Of a stretch of 64,000 nt of DNA, positions 45,689-57,225 are shown in pieces. The notes under the pieces were generated by a model. It searched no databases, was not told the DNA's origin, and saw only the letters and a program-made list of their open reading frames with translations. Position 1 is the stretch's first letter. Each line of letters begins with the position of its first letter. Origin of the DNA: JALZKA01 sp963754045 (GTDB taxonomy: Bacteria; Actinomycetota; Thermoleophilia; Solirubrobacterales; 70-9); contig CAVWEN010000002.1 of the NCBI GenBank assembly GCA_963754045.1, forward strand, positions 1,302,001-1,366,000, given 5' to 3'. Made by a program: the position numbers and the translations under genes.

Positions 45689-47692
45689 GTGACCCAGGGG
45701 TTCAAGCTCAACTCGGCATACGTGCCCGCGGCAGATCAGCCGAAGGCGATCGACTCGCTGGCAGAGGGCCTGTCGAATCCCGATGAGCACTTCATGACCC
45801 TGCTCGGGGCCACCGGCACCGGCAAGACCTTCACGATGGCGGCGACAATCGAGCGGGTCCAGCGTCCGGCCCTCATCATCGCCCACAACAAGACCCTGGC
45901 GGCCCAACTGTGCAACGAGTTCCGCGAGTTCTTCCCGGACAACGCGGTCGAGTACTTCGTCTCCTATTACGACTACTACCAGCCCGAGGCGTATGTGCCC
46001 GCCCAGGACCTCTACATCGAGAAGGACTCCTCGATCAACGACGAGATCGACCGGCTTCGGCACTCCGCGACGGCGTCCCTGTTTGCACGCAAGGACGTGA
46101 TCATCGTCGCGTCGGTCAGCTGCATCTATGGGATCGGCTCGCCGGAGCTCTACCGCAAGCAGATGCAGCTCTTTCAGCTGGGCGGTCAGATCGAGCGGGA
46201 TGATCTGTTCCGGAAGCTGGTGGGGATGCAGTACAGCCGCAACGACACCACCTTGGTGCGCGGCTCGTTCCGGGTCAAGGGCGAGGTGCTGGAGATCTTC
46301 CCCGCCTACGCGGAGTCCGCCTACCGCATCGGTCTGTTCGGTGACGAGGTCGAGTCCATCCAGCACTTCGATCCGTTGACGGGCGAGGTGCTCGAGGACG
46401 AGCTCGATCACGTCTCGATCTGGCCTGCGTCGCACTATGTGACCGAGGAGGAGACGCTCGAGCGCTCGGTCCAGGAAATCAAGGAGGAGCTGCACGAGCG
46501 CGTTTCCTTCTTTGAGGAGCGGGGCAAGTTGCTCGAGGCCCACCGGCTCCAGCAGCGCACCGAGTACGACCTCGAGATGATCCGCGAGCTCGGCTTCGCG
46601 TCGGGGATCGAGAACTACTCGCGCATTCTCGACGGCCGCGAGCACGGCTCGCCTCCGCACACGCTGATCGACTACTTCCCCGACGACTTCGTCGTCTTCG
46701 TCGACGAGTCCCACCAGACGATTCCCCAGATCGGTGGAATGTACGAGGGCGATCGCTCGCGCAAGATGACCCTGATCGACCACGGTTTTCGCCTCCCCTC
46801 AGCGGCCGACAACCGGCCGCTGAAGTTCGGCGAGTTCCTCGACCGGGTCAGCCAACTCGTGATGGTCTCTGCCACGCCCGGCGACTTCGAGCGCAGCACG
46901 TCCAGCCGGATAGCCGAGCAGATCGTGCGCCCGACGGGGATCGTGGACCCGGAGGTCGTGGTGCGCGAGACGCGCAACCAGATCGACGACCTGATGAACG
47001 AGGTTCGCCACCGTGTTGACGCCGGCGAGCGCACCCTCGTCACCACCCTGACCAAAAAGATGGCCGAAGACCTGACCGGTTACCTGCTCGAGCACGGCTT
47101 CCGCGTCCGCTACCTGCACTCGGAGGTGGACACCCTCGAGCGGATCCAGATCATCCGCGACCTGCGCCTAGGCGAGTACGACGTTCTCGTGGGCGTGAAT
47201 CTCCTGCGTGAGGGCCTCGACCTGCCCGAGGTGACCCTCGTCGCGATCCTCGACGCTGACAAGGAGGGCTTCCTGCGGGGGGAGACAAGCCTGATCCAGA
47301 CGATCGGACGAGCAGCGCGAAACGTCAACGGGCGCGTGTTGATGTACGCCGACCGCGAAACCCAGGCGATGCGCGTCGCGATCGCGGAAACCGATCGCCG
47401 GCGCGCGATCCAGGTCGCCTACAACGAAAAGCACGGGATAACCCCCGAGACCGTGCAGAAGGGGATCTCGGAGATCTCCGAGTTCCTCTCGCTCGAGACT
47501 TCCCCGAAGCGCAGGCGCCGACGACGTGACGACGGCGACGAGCCGCTGAGCGAGGCCGACCTCGAGAAGGTAATCGTCGAACTCGAGGAGGAGATGGTCG
47601 TTGCCGCCGACGATCTGCGCTTCGAGGAAGCCGCGCGGATCCGTGACGAGCTAAAGGAGCTTCGCCGCGACCTCGAGTCCCTGCGGGCGTGA
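45689..47692 (+). CDS. uvrB: Excinuclease ABC subunit B
   Basis: 667-residue damage-recognition helicase of nucleotide excision repair. Walker A is GATGTGKTFT; the beta-hairpin that locks onto damaged DNA is VSYYDYYQPEAY; helicase motifs include FVDESHQTIPQIGGM, VSATPGDFE, YLHSEVDTLERIQIIRDLRLGEYDVLVGVNLLREGLDLPEV and QTIGRAARN. The C-terminal UVR domain ELEEEMVVAADDLRFEEAARIRDELKEL binds UvrC. GTG 45689 or TTG 45683 may start it. Unlike uvrA here, I see no GAACN4GTTC SOS box upstream. Confidence 0.97.
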   Translation: MTQGFKLNSAYVPAADQPKAIDSLAEGLSNPDEHFMTLLGATGTGKTFTMAATIERVQRPALIIAHNKTLAAQLCNEFREFFPDNAVEYFVSYYDYYQPEAYVPAQDLYIEKDSSINDEIDRLRHSATASLFARKDVIIVASVSCIYGIGSPELYRKQMQLFQLGGQIERDDLFRKLVGMQYSRNDTTLVRGSFRVKGEVLEIFPAYAESAYRIGLFGDEVESIQHFDPLTGEVLEDELDHVSIWPASHYVTEEETLERSVQEIKEELHERVSFFEERGKLLEAHRLQQRTEYDLEMIRELGFASGIENYSRILDGREHGSPPHTLIDYFPDDFVVFVDESHQTIPQIGGMYEGDRSRKMTLIDHGFRLPSAADNRPLKFGEFLDRVSQLVMVSATPGDFERSTSSRIAEQIVRPTGIVDPEVVVRETRNQIDDLMNEVRHRVDAGERTLVTTLTKKMAEDLTGYLLEHGFRVRYLHSEVDTLERIQIIRDLRLGEYDVLVGVNLLREGLDLPEVTLVAILDADKEGFLRGETSLIQTIGRAARNVNGRVLMYADRETQAMRVAIAETDRRRAIQVAYNEKHGITPETVQKGISEISEFLSLETSPKRRRRRRDDGDEPLSEADLEKVIVELEEEMVVAADDLRFEEAARIRDELKELRRDLESLRA

Positions 47693-47700
47693 TCCGCGCG

Positions 47701-47746
47701 CGAACGTCGCTCGTTGCGCCCTATAGGGGGTAAGGAGCGACGTTCG
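47701..47746. terminator. Stem-loop after uvrB
   Basis: Arms CGAACGTCGCTC (47701-47712) and GAGCGACGTTCG (47735-47746) are perfect 12-bp complements separated by 22 bases. It starts nine bases after the uvrB stop. There is no T-run, so termination is inferred from position and stem strength. Confidence 0.5.
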
Positions 47747-47770
47747 TGTGGGGTGGCCGGTCCTGCGGTG

Positions 47771-47788
47771 ACTGACTGAGTGGTCAGT
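47771..47788. promoter_or_regulatory. TetR-type operator overlapping the GMC oxidoreductase promoter
   Basis: Palindrome ACTGAC-TGAGTG-GTCAGT lies directly before the TAGGCT -10 box (47789-47794), which ends seven bases before ATG 47802. Palindromes of the form ACTGAC...GTCAGT are typical of TetR-family repressor sites. A repressor bound here would cover the -35/-10 spacer. No tetR gene is adjacent. Confidence 0.5.
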
Positions 47789-47801
47789 TAGGCTCGCGGC
47801 A

Positions 47802-49640
47802 ATGAGCGCCCTGGGGGACGTTGCCGCCGCATTGCTGCCGCCCGAGGCCGGCGGGCCTGCGCCCGAGGCGGTGGCCTCGGATGCAAGGCGGCTGCTCGCG
47901 AGGATGCCCGGCGCCCAGCGAGCCGCCCTCGGAATGGCCTTGGCCGGCGTCGAGGTGGCGTCGCTGCTGCGTCACCGGCGCACACTCGGCCAGGTCGAAC
48001 ACATACAGCGCTCGGCGCTGATGGCACGGATCGCATCGTTGGGTTCGCTGGGCGCCGCCACGGTGGATGGCCTAAAGACCCTCGTCCTACTCGCCGCCGG
48101 CGCCGAGGAGCACGCCGCGAGCATTCACGCTGTCGCCAACGACGGCGAGCCGGCCAACGCCGACTCGGACCTCGCCGTCGTCGATCCGGCCGACCTGGAT
48201 CCCGGCAGGCATTGGGACGCCGTGGTGATCGGTTCGGGCGCCGGAGGTGCGTTCGCAGCACGGGAGCTGGCTCGGTCCGGTCACGAGGTCCTGATCGTCG
48301 AGGAGGGCGAGAGGTGGGACTCCCAGCGCATCCGTTCGCTCCATCCGCTCGACCGGTTCGCGGGCATGTATCGCGACGCGGGTTCGACCGTTGCCCTGGG
48401 CTCGCCGCCCGTTGCGCTGCCGATGGGCTGCGCGGTAGGCGGAACCACGGTGATGAACTCCGGAACCTGCTTTCGTCCACCCGCGGGTGTGGTGGACGCC
48501 TGGCGCGACGTGCACGGCTTCGACCTGGCCGCCAATGGCCTGGAGGAGCGGCTCGACGATGTCGAGGCGACGCTGCGCGTTGGCCCAGTGCCCCTCGAGA
48601 TCATGGGCCGCAACGGCCGGCTGGCGCTCGCTGGAGCGGAGAAGCTGGGCTGGGCCTCGGCGCCCCTCTTGCGAAACGCACCGGGCTGTCGCGGTTCTTG
48701 TCAGTGCGCGATCGGCTGCCCGAACAACGCGAAGTTCGGCGTCCACCTCAATGCGCTCCCGCAGGCCTGTGCGGCCGGGGCGACGATCGCGACCGGCCTT
48801 CGAACCGACCGGATCATCAACGACGGTACCCGCGCGACCGGTGTCGCTGCACGGTCGCGCGACGGGCGCAGCATCACGCTCGCTGCCGATCGCGTGATCG
48901 TGGCCTGCGGTACCACCGAGACGCCGCCCTTGCTGCGGCGCAGCGGGCTGGCGGGTCATCCGCGCGTGGGCCGCGGCCTCTCGATCCATCCGGCGGTGGG
49001 TGCTACCGGCCGGTTTGCCGAGCCGGTGGTTGCGTGGGAGGGCGTGATGCAGAGCGCCGGGATCGAGGAGCTTCGCGACCGGGGGATCCTGCTCGAGGCT
49101 ACGTCCACGCCGCCGGGCATGGGGGCTATGGTCACGCCGGGGTTCGGCGCTGAGCTGGTCGAGCGCATCGGCCGATCGGACCACCTGGCATCGCTCGGCG
49201 CAATGATCGCCGATGAGCCCTCGGGCCGCGTCATCGGTGCCGGGCGCCCGCTGATCACCTACCAGATCTCCAAGCGCGACCGCGGCCGTTTAGTCGAGGC
49301 GCTGGCAGCGATCGCGCGCGTCCTTCTTGCGGCCGGCGCCGAGGAAGTCGAGATGGGGGGCGGCGCACCGGCCGTTCGCGCCGACCGCGAGGTCGAGACG
49401 GCAGCGGCGCGCATCCGCGTTCGCAAGCTGCACCTGGCCGCGTTCCACCCAACCGGCACCGTCGCCGCAGGATCTGACGAGCGGCGCCACCCCGTTACGG
49501 GTACCGGCGCCCTTCGCGGGGTACAGCGCGTCTGGGTCGCCGACGGCTCAATCCTTCCCGAGTGCCCGGGGGTCAATCCCCAGGTCTCGATCATGGCCAT
49601 GGCGAGCGGGGTTGGCCAGGTCGCTGCGGCGGTAACGTAG
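47802..49640 (+). CDS. GMC-family FAD oxidoreductase (alcohol oxidase/dehydrogenase-like)
   Basis: 612-residue flavoprotein. An N-terminal helical extension of about 135 residues (RMPGAQRAALGMALAGVEVASLLRH) precedes the FAD motif DAVVIGSGAGGAFAARELARSGHEVLIVEEGE. Family features are PMGCAVGGTTVMNSGTCFRPP, a cysteine-rich GCRGSCQCAIGCPNNAKFG and the C-terminal FHPTGTVAAGSD...VADGSILPECPGVNPQVSIMAMASGV. The cysteine-rich block and N-terminal extension resemble long-chain fatty-alcohol oxidases and sterol oxidases. Probably oxidises a hydrophobic alcohol. Expression is likely repressor-controlled through the upstream operator and the mRNA leaderless. Confidence 0.88.
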   Translation: MSALGDVAAALLPPEAGGPAPEAVASDARRLLARMPGAQRAALGMALAGVEVASLLRHRRTLGQVEHIQRSALMARIASLGSLGAATVDGLKTLVLLAAGAEEHAASIHAVANDGEPANADSDLAVVDPADLDPGRHWDAVVIGSGAGGAFAARELARSGHEVLIVEEGERWDSQRIRSLHPLDRFAGMYRDAGSTVALGSPPVALPMGCAVGGTTVMNSGTCFRPPAGVVDAWRDVHGFDLAANGLEERLDDVEATLRVGPVPLEIMGRNGRLALAGAEKLGWASAPLLRNAPGCRGSCQCAIGCPNNAKFGVHLNALPQACAAGATIATGLRTDRIINDGTRATGVAARSRDGRSITLAADRVIVACGTTETPPLLRRSGLAGHPRVGRGLSIHPAVGATGRFAEPVVAWEGVMQSAGIEELRDRGILLEATSTPPGMGAMVTPGFGAELVERIGRSDHLASLGAMIADEPSGRVIGAGRPLITYQISKRDRGRLVEALAAIARVLLAAGAEEVEMGGGAPAVRADREVETAAARIRVRKLHLAAFHPTGTVAAGSDERRHPVTGTGALRGVQRVWVADGSILPECPGVNPQVSIMAMASGVGQVAAAVT

Positions 49641-49645
49641 GTCAT

Positions 49646-50242
49646 GTGGACACTTCAAAGTTCGTAGATGAGCTGTCAGGCCGGGTGCGCGACGCGCTCG
49701 GCGAGGCCGAGACGCGCGCGAGGGAGATCGTCTCCGCCGCTGAGGATCGGGCCAAGAAATTGGTCGCTGATGCCGAGGCCGAGGCAACGCAGATCCGTGC
49801 GCGGGCTGAGACCGAGGGCGAGCATCGCCTCGCCCAGGTCCGCGAGGCGCTGGCCTCGATCGAAGGGGCGCTCGGCACGACCGGGCCTACCTCGGAGGTG
49901 AACCCGCCCCCGATCCCGCCACCGGAGCCTTCGCCGCCAGTGCCCGAACCGGCTCCGGCACCGCCGCCGGAGCCGACTCCTCCGGTTGAGCCTGAGCCGC
50001 TGCCCCCCGAGCCCGAGATCGAGCCGCCGCCGCCGCCGCAGCCGGATCGCAAGCCGCCGGCGATGAGCAACGGGAACGGATCCGGTCGCTCGTCGGATGA
50101 GACGGCGGCCCGGATCGTTGCCACCAAGATGGCCCTGGGTGGCTCCACGCGCGAGGACATCGCCTCTCACCTCGCAGACAACTACGAACTCGACCGCGCC
50201 GACCAGCTCATCGACGCCGTGATGGTCAAGGCCAAGCGCTGA
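49646..50242 (+). CDS. Coiled-coil, proline-rich protein of unknown function
   Basis: 198-residue protein. Residues 1-75 form an Ala/Glu/Arg-rich coiled coil (VRDALGEAETRAREIVSAAEDRAKKLVADAEAEATQIRARAE). Residues 85-135 are a Pro/Glu-rich linker. The C-terminal 55 residues (SSDETAARIVATKMALGGSTREDIASHLADNYELDRADQLIDAVMVKAKR) look like a small helical domain. The coiled coil resembles DivIVA- or F0-b-like stalks but no family is certain. TAACGT lies seven bases before GTG 49646, suggesting a leaderless start. Confidence 0.65.
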   Translation: MDTSKFVDELSGRVRDALGEAETRAREIVSAAEDRAKKLVADAEAEATQIRARAETEGEHRLAQVREALASIEGALGTTGPTSEVNPPPIPPPEPSPPVPEPAPAPPPEPTPPVEPEPLPPEPEIEPPPPPQPDRKPPAMSNGNGSGRSSDETAARIVATKMALGGSTREDIASHLADNYELDRADQLIDAVMVKAKR

Positions 50243-50246
50243 GGTC

Positions 50247-50266
50247 AGGGGAACGTCTGTTCCCCT
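50247..50266. promoter_or_regulatory. LexA/SOS box upstream of uvrA
   Basis: AGGGGAAC GTCT GTTCCCCT is a perfect 8-bp dyad with core GAAC-N4-GTTC, the LexA box consensus of Gram-positive bacteria. It ends just before the TACAAT -10 box (50270-50275) that precedes uvrA GTG 50284 by eight bases, so bound LexA would block the promoter. Confidence 0.75.
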
Positions 50267-50283
50267 CCGTACAATCAACTGGA

Positions 50284-53163
<2,880 letters not shown>

Positions 53164-53438
53164 CGAGCCGCCGATTGCGGATGCGAGCTCGGCGAAAGCC
53201 TCGTCCTCGTCGCCGTTCTTCGACCCGACTTGGAACTTCTCGCCGCCCGCGGTGATCGTCGCGTTTGGGGTGAATCTCGGCTTGTCGAGCCGGAAACCCA
53301 CTAGCTCGCACGGCCAGCTCTGCAACTCGCCCTGGTGCATCCCGTGTGGCGGCGAGGACGAAGTTGCACGACAACGTGGTGACCAGCGCGGTCGATACCG
53401 CCGCGGATCAGTACGGGTCGTCTGGGAAGCTTGCGGCG

Positions 53439-54023
53439 ATGTTCGATATCACCCAATGGCGGCTTTGGTCGCGAAAGCGGCGCTGGTACGAGCGCAACGC
53501 AACGCGCCGGCGCCGGTGGCGCATCAACCGCCACGCGGCTCGCGGCGGCTTCTACGTTCGCTACCCGGTCGAGGGCGAGCTGCTCGAAGCCCTGGATGAT
53601 GGGCGGCTCGTGATCGGGGAGGGCACGCTGCTTGAACCTGGGTGTTGGATCACGATGGGCCCTGAAGCGACGATCGAGATCGGTGCCGGTTGCTTCCTAA
53701 ACCGGGGCACGATGCTGGCGGCCCAGGAGCGAATCAAGATCGGTGACCACGTGATGTTTGCCAACGGGTGTTTCGTCGGTGACGCGGACCACCGCTACGA
53801 CGATCCCGAGCTGCCGATCACCTGGCAGGGCTTCGTGCCTCGCGGTCCGGTCACGATCGGAGACAACTGCTGGTTCGGCATCAGCTGCGTCGTCACCGGT
53901 GGGCTGACGGTCGGTGAGCGGGCGGTAATCGGGGCGAACTCCGTCGTTACCAGGGACATTCCGCGCGCCACGATCGCCGCTGGGGCGCCGGCGAAGGCGA
54001 TCCGGGAGATCGAGTTCGAGTAG
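53439..54023 (+). CDS. Hexapeptide-repeat acyltransferase
   Basis: 194-residue protein with a short basic N-terminal helix (RLWSRKRRWYERNATRRRRWRIN) and a left-handed beta-helix of hexapeptide repeats (LLEPGCWITMGPEATIEIGAGCFLNRGTMLAAQERIKIGDHVMFANGCFVGDADH) ending in VTIGDNCWFGISCVVTGGLTVGERAVIGANSVVTRDIP, as in maltose/galactoside O-acetyltransferases and LpxA-like enzymes. The His of DADHRYDD is a candidate catalytic base. The acceptor is unknown, probably a sugar. ATG 53439 was chosen; an in-frame GTG at 53346 would almost collide with the reverse-strand gene. Confidence 0.85.
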   Translation: MFDITQWRLWSRKRRWYERNATRRRRWRINRHAARGGFYVRYPVEGELLEALDDGRLVIGEGTLLEPGCWITMGPEATIEIGAGCFLNRGTMLAAQERIKIGDHVMFANGCFVGDADHRYDDPELPITWQGFVPRGPVTIGDNCWFGISCVVTGGLTVGERAVIGANSVVTRDIPRATIAAGAPAKAIREIEFE

Positions 54024-54048
54024 CAACCGGTGCGGTGGTTAACTTGGC

Positions 54049-54621
54049 GTGAGCATGTGCCTTGCGGATCTTCACATCGAGGCCGCGCTGCTGCGCGCCC
54101 GGACCGCCCGACGCCGAATCGCCTGGCGCCGTTCAGCGACCGTGGCAGCGGCCCTCGTTGCTCTCGTTCCGATTGCGTGCGGCGACGATGACGAGCCGAT
54201 TCAGGCGACCGCGCCTGCGGTGACGGGTACCTCTGCGGTGCCCGGTGCCACCAGGCCGCCGTCGGTCGCCGATGCGGACAGCGCTGAGCCGATCGACGAC
54301 GAGGGCGCGATCACGTCGACGCTCGAGTCCTTGCTCACCGGAGCCAAGCCGCAGGCGGCCTGCCGCGCGCTGGTCACCGAGGGCTACGTCAAGCGCTCCT
54401 ACGGCGACCAGCGCGGGTGTACTGCCGCGGTCGCCGCCGAGAAGCCGGCGGATCGTGTGAAGGTGACCGAGGTCGTGGTTTTACCCGACGGTGTCGCGCA
54501 GGCCCGGGTGGGCTCGAGCGGCGGTGTATACGACGGGCAACGGCTTCGTGCCGAGCTCGTCCTCGACATGGGCCTCTGGAAGGTCGATCGGCTGCGTTCG
54601 AACGTCCCGGTCGGTCCCTGA
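54049..54621 (+). CDS. Putative lipoprotein, unknown
   Basis: 190-residue exported protein with a basic N terminus and hydrophobic core ending in a lipobox-like VPIAC followed by an acidic GDDDEP. A Thr/Ala/Pro linker precedes a 105-residue domain (ITSTLESLLTGAKPQAACRALVTEGYVKRSYGDQRGCTAAVAAEKPADRVKVTEVVVLPDGVAQARV, with Cys at QAACRAL and RGCTAA) that has an NTF2-like flavour. Family not recognised. GTG 54049 or ATG 54055. Convergent with a small membrane protein, separated by a hairpin. Confidence 0.68.
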   Translation: MSMCLADLHIEAALLRARTARRRIAWRRSATVAAALVALVPIACGDDDEPIQATAPAVTGTSAVPGATRPPSVADADSAEPIDDEGAITSTLESLLTGAKPQAACRALVTEGYVKRSYGDQRGCTAAVAAEKPADRVKVTEVVVLPDGVAQARVGSSGGVYDGQRLRAELVLDMGLWKVDRLRSNVPVGP

Positions 54622-54634
54622 GCCCGCCGAACGC

Positions 54635-54665
54635 GCGATCGTCCCCTCGGTGAGGGGACGATCGC
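54635..54665. terminator. Bidirectional terminator-like hairpin
   Basis: GCGATCGTCCCCTC (54635-54648), loop GGT, then the exact complement GAGGGGACGATCGC (54652-54665): a perfect 14-bp stem between the convergent lipoprotein and DUF378 genes. There is no strong T-run on either side. Confidence 0.65.
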
Positions 54666-54692
54666 TACTTCGACGGATGTGTTTTCGTCGGG

Positions 54693-54926
54693 TTAGACGC
54701 CGCGCGGGTGCGCGCCGCCGATGTGGAAGGTGTCCATGAGCCGTGGCATCAGTACCAGGGCGGACACACCGATCGCGACATAGATGACGTCGGTCAGCGT
54801 GCCCGTGCCGAACACCTCTGCGAGCACGTTCGTCTCGCCGTCGGTGATCCCGACGATGCCCCAGTTGAGGGCGCCGACGAAGGCCAGCATGAGCGCGAAC
54901 GGCTCGAACCTCTTGAGCATCTCCAT
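54693..54926 (-). CDS. DUF378 family small membrane protein
   Basis: 77-residue protein with two transmembrane helices: FEPFALMLAFVGALNWGIVGIT and LTDVIYVAIGVSALVLMPRL. The GALNWGIVG motif is the DUF378 (YuzA-like) hallmark. The ATG of MEMLKRFEPF is preceded by AGAGG at suitable spacing, favouring it over a longer frame. Function unknown. Confidence 0.88.
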   Translation of the reverse strand: MEMLKRFEPFALMLAFVGALNWGIVGITDGETNVLAEVFGTGTLTDVIYVAIGVSALVLMPRLMDTFHIGGAHPRGV

Positions 54927-55007
54927 TTGACTCGTACCTCTTTGTCTCGGGTTTCGCACATCCAAGTGCGAAACGTCACAAGAAGGTACCCCGATCGGGT
55001 GACGCGG

Positions 55008-55946
55008 TTACGGGCCCCAATCCCAGTCCGCGTGGGAGAAGGTCCCTCCGGCCAGGCTTTCCTGGTCGAGATAGGCGCGCAGCTCGCCAAGTTCTGACGG
55101 GTCGATGCCGTAGATGTGCTCGGCCCCCGGGAACGACCCGTCGCGAACCTCGCGGGTGTACTGGGAGACGCCGTCGATCATCACCTCGCGCACGTTGGCG
55201 AAGCGCTTGACGAACTTGGCGGCATGACCTCCGAAGATCCCGAGCAGGTCATGGAAGACGAGCACCTGGCCATCGGTCGCAACGCCGGCGCCGATCCCGA
55301 TCACCGGGATCTCCATTTTCGGCATCAGGGCTTCGGTAACGGCAGCGGGGACCGCCTCGAACACGATTGCGAAGCACCCGGCCGCCTGCAGCGCGAACGC
55401 CTCTTCGGCGATCTGCGCTGCTGCCTCCGCGGTCTTTCCCTGTGCCCTGAAGCCGCCGAGCTGTGTGGCCGTCTGCGGGGTCAGGCCCACGTGGCCCATC
55501 ACCGGGATGCCCGCCCGCGCGATCGCTCGGGCCCTGTCGACCGAGGCGCCGCCGCGCTCGAGCTTGACCGCGTCACAACCCGCCTCTTTGACGAACCGCT
55601 GCGCGTTCTCGATTGCCTGGTCGTTCGAGCGCTCATACGAACCGAAAGGCAGGTCGCCCACGAGCAGCGGAGTCTTCAGGCCGCGGTTCACGGCTGCCGC
55701 CAGCATCAGCATCTCATCCATGCCAACCGGGACCGTCGAGTCGTGCCCCAGAACGGTCATCGCGGCGGAGTCGCCGACGAGGACCATGTCCACGCCCGCC
55801 GCCTCAACGACCTGCGCCGACGGGTGGTCGTAGGCCGTGACCATCACGATCGGCTCGCGGGCTGCACGCATCTCCATCAGCCGGGGAAGCGTTACGGGCT
55901 CGCGCCGGGCAGCGCCCTTGGGAGTTCCCTGAGGGTGGGCGCTCAT
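55008..55946 (-). CDS. panB: 3-methyl-2-oxobutanoate hydroxymethyltransferase
   Basis: 312-residue ketopantoate-forming enzyme, first in the pantothenate branch. VTLPRLMEMRAAREPIVMVTAYDHPSAQVVEAAGVDMVLVGDSAAMTVLGHDSTVPV, LLVGDLPFGSY, KLERGG, MGHVGLTPQ and VIGIGAGVATDGQVLVFHDLLG are all signatures, with the metal-binding Asp residues present. The ATG overlaps the panD stop by one base (TGATG), so the genes are coupled. The C-terminal tail (IDPSELGELRAYLDQESLAGGTF) is slightly long. Confidence 0.96.
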   Translation of the reverse strand: MSAHPQGTPKGAARREPVTLPRLMEMRAAREPIVMVTAYDHPSAQVVEAAGVDMVLVGDSAAMTVLGHDSTVPVGMDEMLMLAAAVNRGLKTPLLVGDLPFGSYERSNDQAIENAQRFVKEAGCDAVKLERGGASVDRARAIARAGIPVMGHVGLTPQTATQLGGFRAQGKTAEAAAQIAEEAFALQAAGCFAIVFEAVPAAVTEALMPKMEIPVIGIGAGVATDGQVLVFHDLLGIFGGHAAKFVKRFANVREVMIDGVSQYTREVRDGSFPGAEHIYGIDPSELGELRAYLDQESLAGGTFSHADWDWGP

Positions 55947-56353
55947 CAGAAACCCGCCTCGGAGGCCAAGGGAGAATCCAACAGCACTTCCGGGTGGGAG
56001 TCCACCTCGAGGATCTCGTTGGCATCGCCGACGTGCACGACCACGGGGGAGTAGGCCTCCAGGTCGGACTCGTCGTAGGCGCCGAACGAGGCGACGATGA
56101 TCTTGTTTCCGGTCTTCGTGAGATGCGCCGCGGCGCCGTTGATCTGCATCGTTCGCGAGCCCACCTCGCCCTCGATCACGTAGGTGACCCAGCGCGCGCC
56201 GTTCTCCAGATCCCAAACATGGACCTGTTCGTTCGGGAGCATGTCGGCCGCTGCCATCAACTCGGGGTCGATCGAGATCGACCCGACGTAATCCAGGTCC
56301 GAACCGGTCACGGTTGCCCTGTGAATCTTCGACTTCAGCATCTGCCTTTGCAT
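55946..56353 (-). CDS. panD: Aspartate 1-decarboxylase
   Basis: 135-residue pyruvoyl enzyme making beta-alanine. Self-cleavage is expected between G24 and S25 (DYVGSISID), which creates the pyruvoyl group. The start giving MQRQMLKSKIHRATVT puts Lys9 and the cleavage site at exactly the E. coli numbering, supporting 56353 as the start. It lies between panC (11-bp gap) and panB. Confidence 0.96.
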   Translation of the reverse strand: MQRQMLKSKIHRATVTGSDLDYVGSISIDPELMAAADMLPNEQVHVWDLENGARWVTYVIEGEVGSRTMQINGAAAHLTKTGNKIIVASFGAYDESDLEAYSPVVVHVGDANEILEVDSHPEVLLDSPLASEAGF

Positions 56354-56364
56354 GTTCTTGACTC

Positions 56365-57225
56365 CTATTCGATCACGACGTTGTCGATGAGGCGGGCCCT
56401 GCCGACCCGAGCGGCGACGGCGAGCAAGACTGGCCGTCCGTTGAAGTTGTGCGCTGCGGAGAGGTCGTCGGCGTGGCGTGCCTCCAGGTACTCGGGCTCG
56501 ATCCCTGCCGTGGCGAGCTCGCTCGAGGCGGCGGCCAGAGCCCTGTCGAGAGCGGCACCGTCACTTGCGGCGCAGCGGGCCGCCTCGAGTGCCCGGTTGA
56601 GGGCCGCGGCACGGGGTCGCTCGTCGGGCAACAGGTAGCCGTTACGAGAGCTCATGGCCAGGCCGTCGGGCTCGCGGACCGTGTCCCCAACAACGATCTC
56701 GGTGCGGAAGTCGAGGTCGCGCGCCATCCGCCGCAGCACGATCGCCTGCTGCGCGTCCTTCTGGCCGAAGTAGGCACGATCGGGCTGGACGGTATTGAGC
56801 AGCTTTGCGACGACAGTCGTCACGCCCCGGAAATGCTCGGTGCCGCGGCGGGTCGGATCGCCGCAGAGCACCTCGGTGAGGCCCTCCACTGTTACCCAGG
56901 TCGAGTAGCCCTGCGGATAGACCTCGTCGCGCGGCGGGGCGTAGACGAAGTCGGCCCCGGCCTCGGCAGCGAGCTTGACGTCGGTCACCTCGTCGCGCGG
57001 GTAGGCGTCGAGGTCCTCACCTTCTCCGAACTGGGTGGGATTCACGAACAGGCTCATCACGACGATGTCGCAGTCCTCGCGAGCGGCCCGGATCAGCGAA
57101 AGATGGCCCTCGTGCAGGATCCCCATCGTGGGCACGAGCCCGACCAGGCTGTGCGTCGTGCCGCGCCGCCTTCCGTCGAGAACCGTGCGCAGCTCGGCCT
57201 TCGACCGGATCGCCGCTGCGCTCAT
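56365..57225 (-). CDS. panC: Pantothenate synthetase
   Basis: 286-residue ATP-dependent ligase joining pantoate and beta-alanine. LVPTMGILHEGHLSLIRAA contains the HxGH nucleotide motif, with SLFVNPTQFGEGEDLDAYPRD, AYFGQKDAQQA and REPDGLAMSSRNGYL also typical. It overlaps the upstream DUF2520 gene by four bases. With panB, panD and that gene it would provide the whole route from ketoisovalerate and aspartate to pantothenate. Confidence 0.96.
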   Translation of the reverse strand: MSAAAIRSKAELRTVLDGRRRGTTHSLVGLVPTMGILHEGHLSLIRAAREDCDIVVMSLFVNPTQFGEGEDLDAYPRDEVTDVKLAAEAGADFVYAPPRDEVYPQGYSTWVTVEGLTEVLCGDPTRRGTEHFRGVTTVVAKLLNTVQPDRAYFGQKDAQQAIVLRRMARDLDFRTEIVVGDTVREPDGLAMSSRNGYLLPDERPRAAALNRALEAARCAASDGAALDRALAAASSELATAGIEPEYLEARHADDLSAAHNFNGRPVLLAVAARVGRARLIDNVVIE

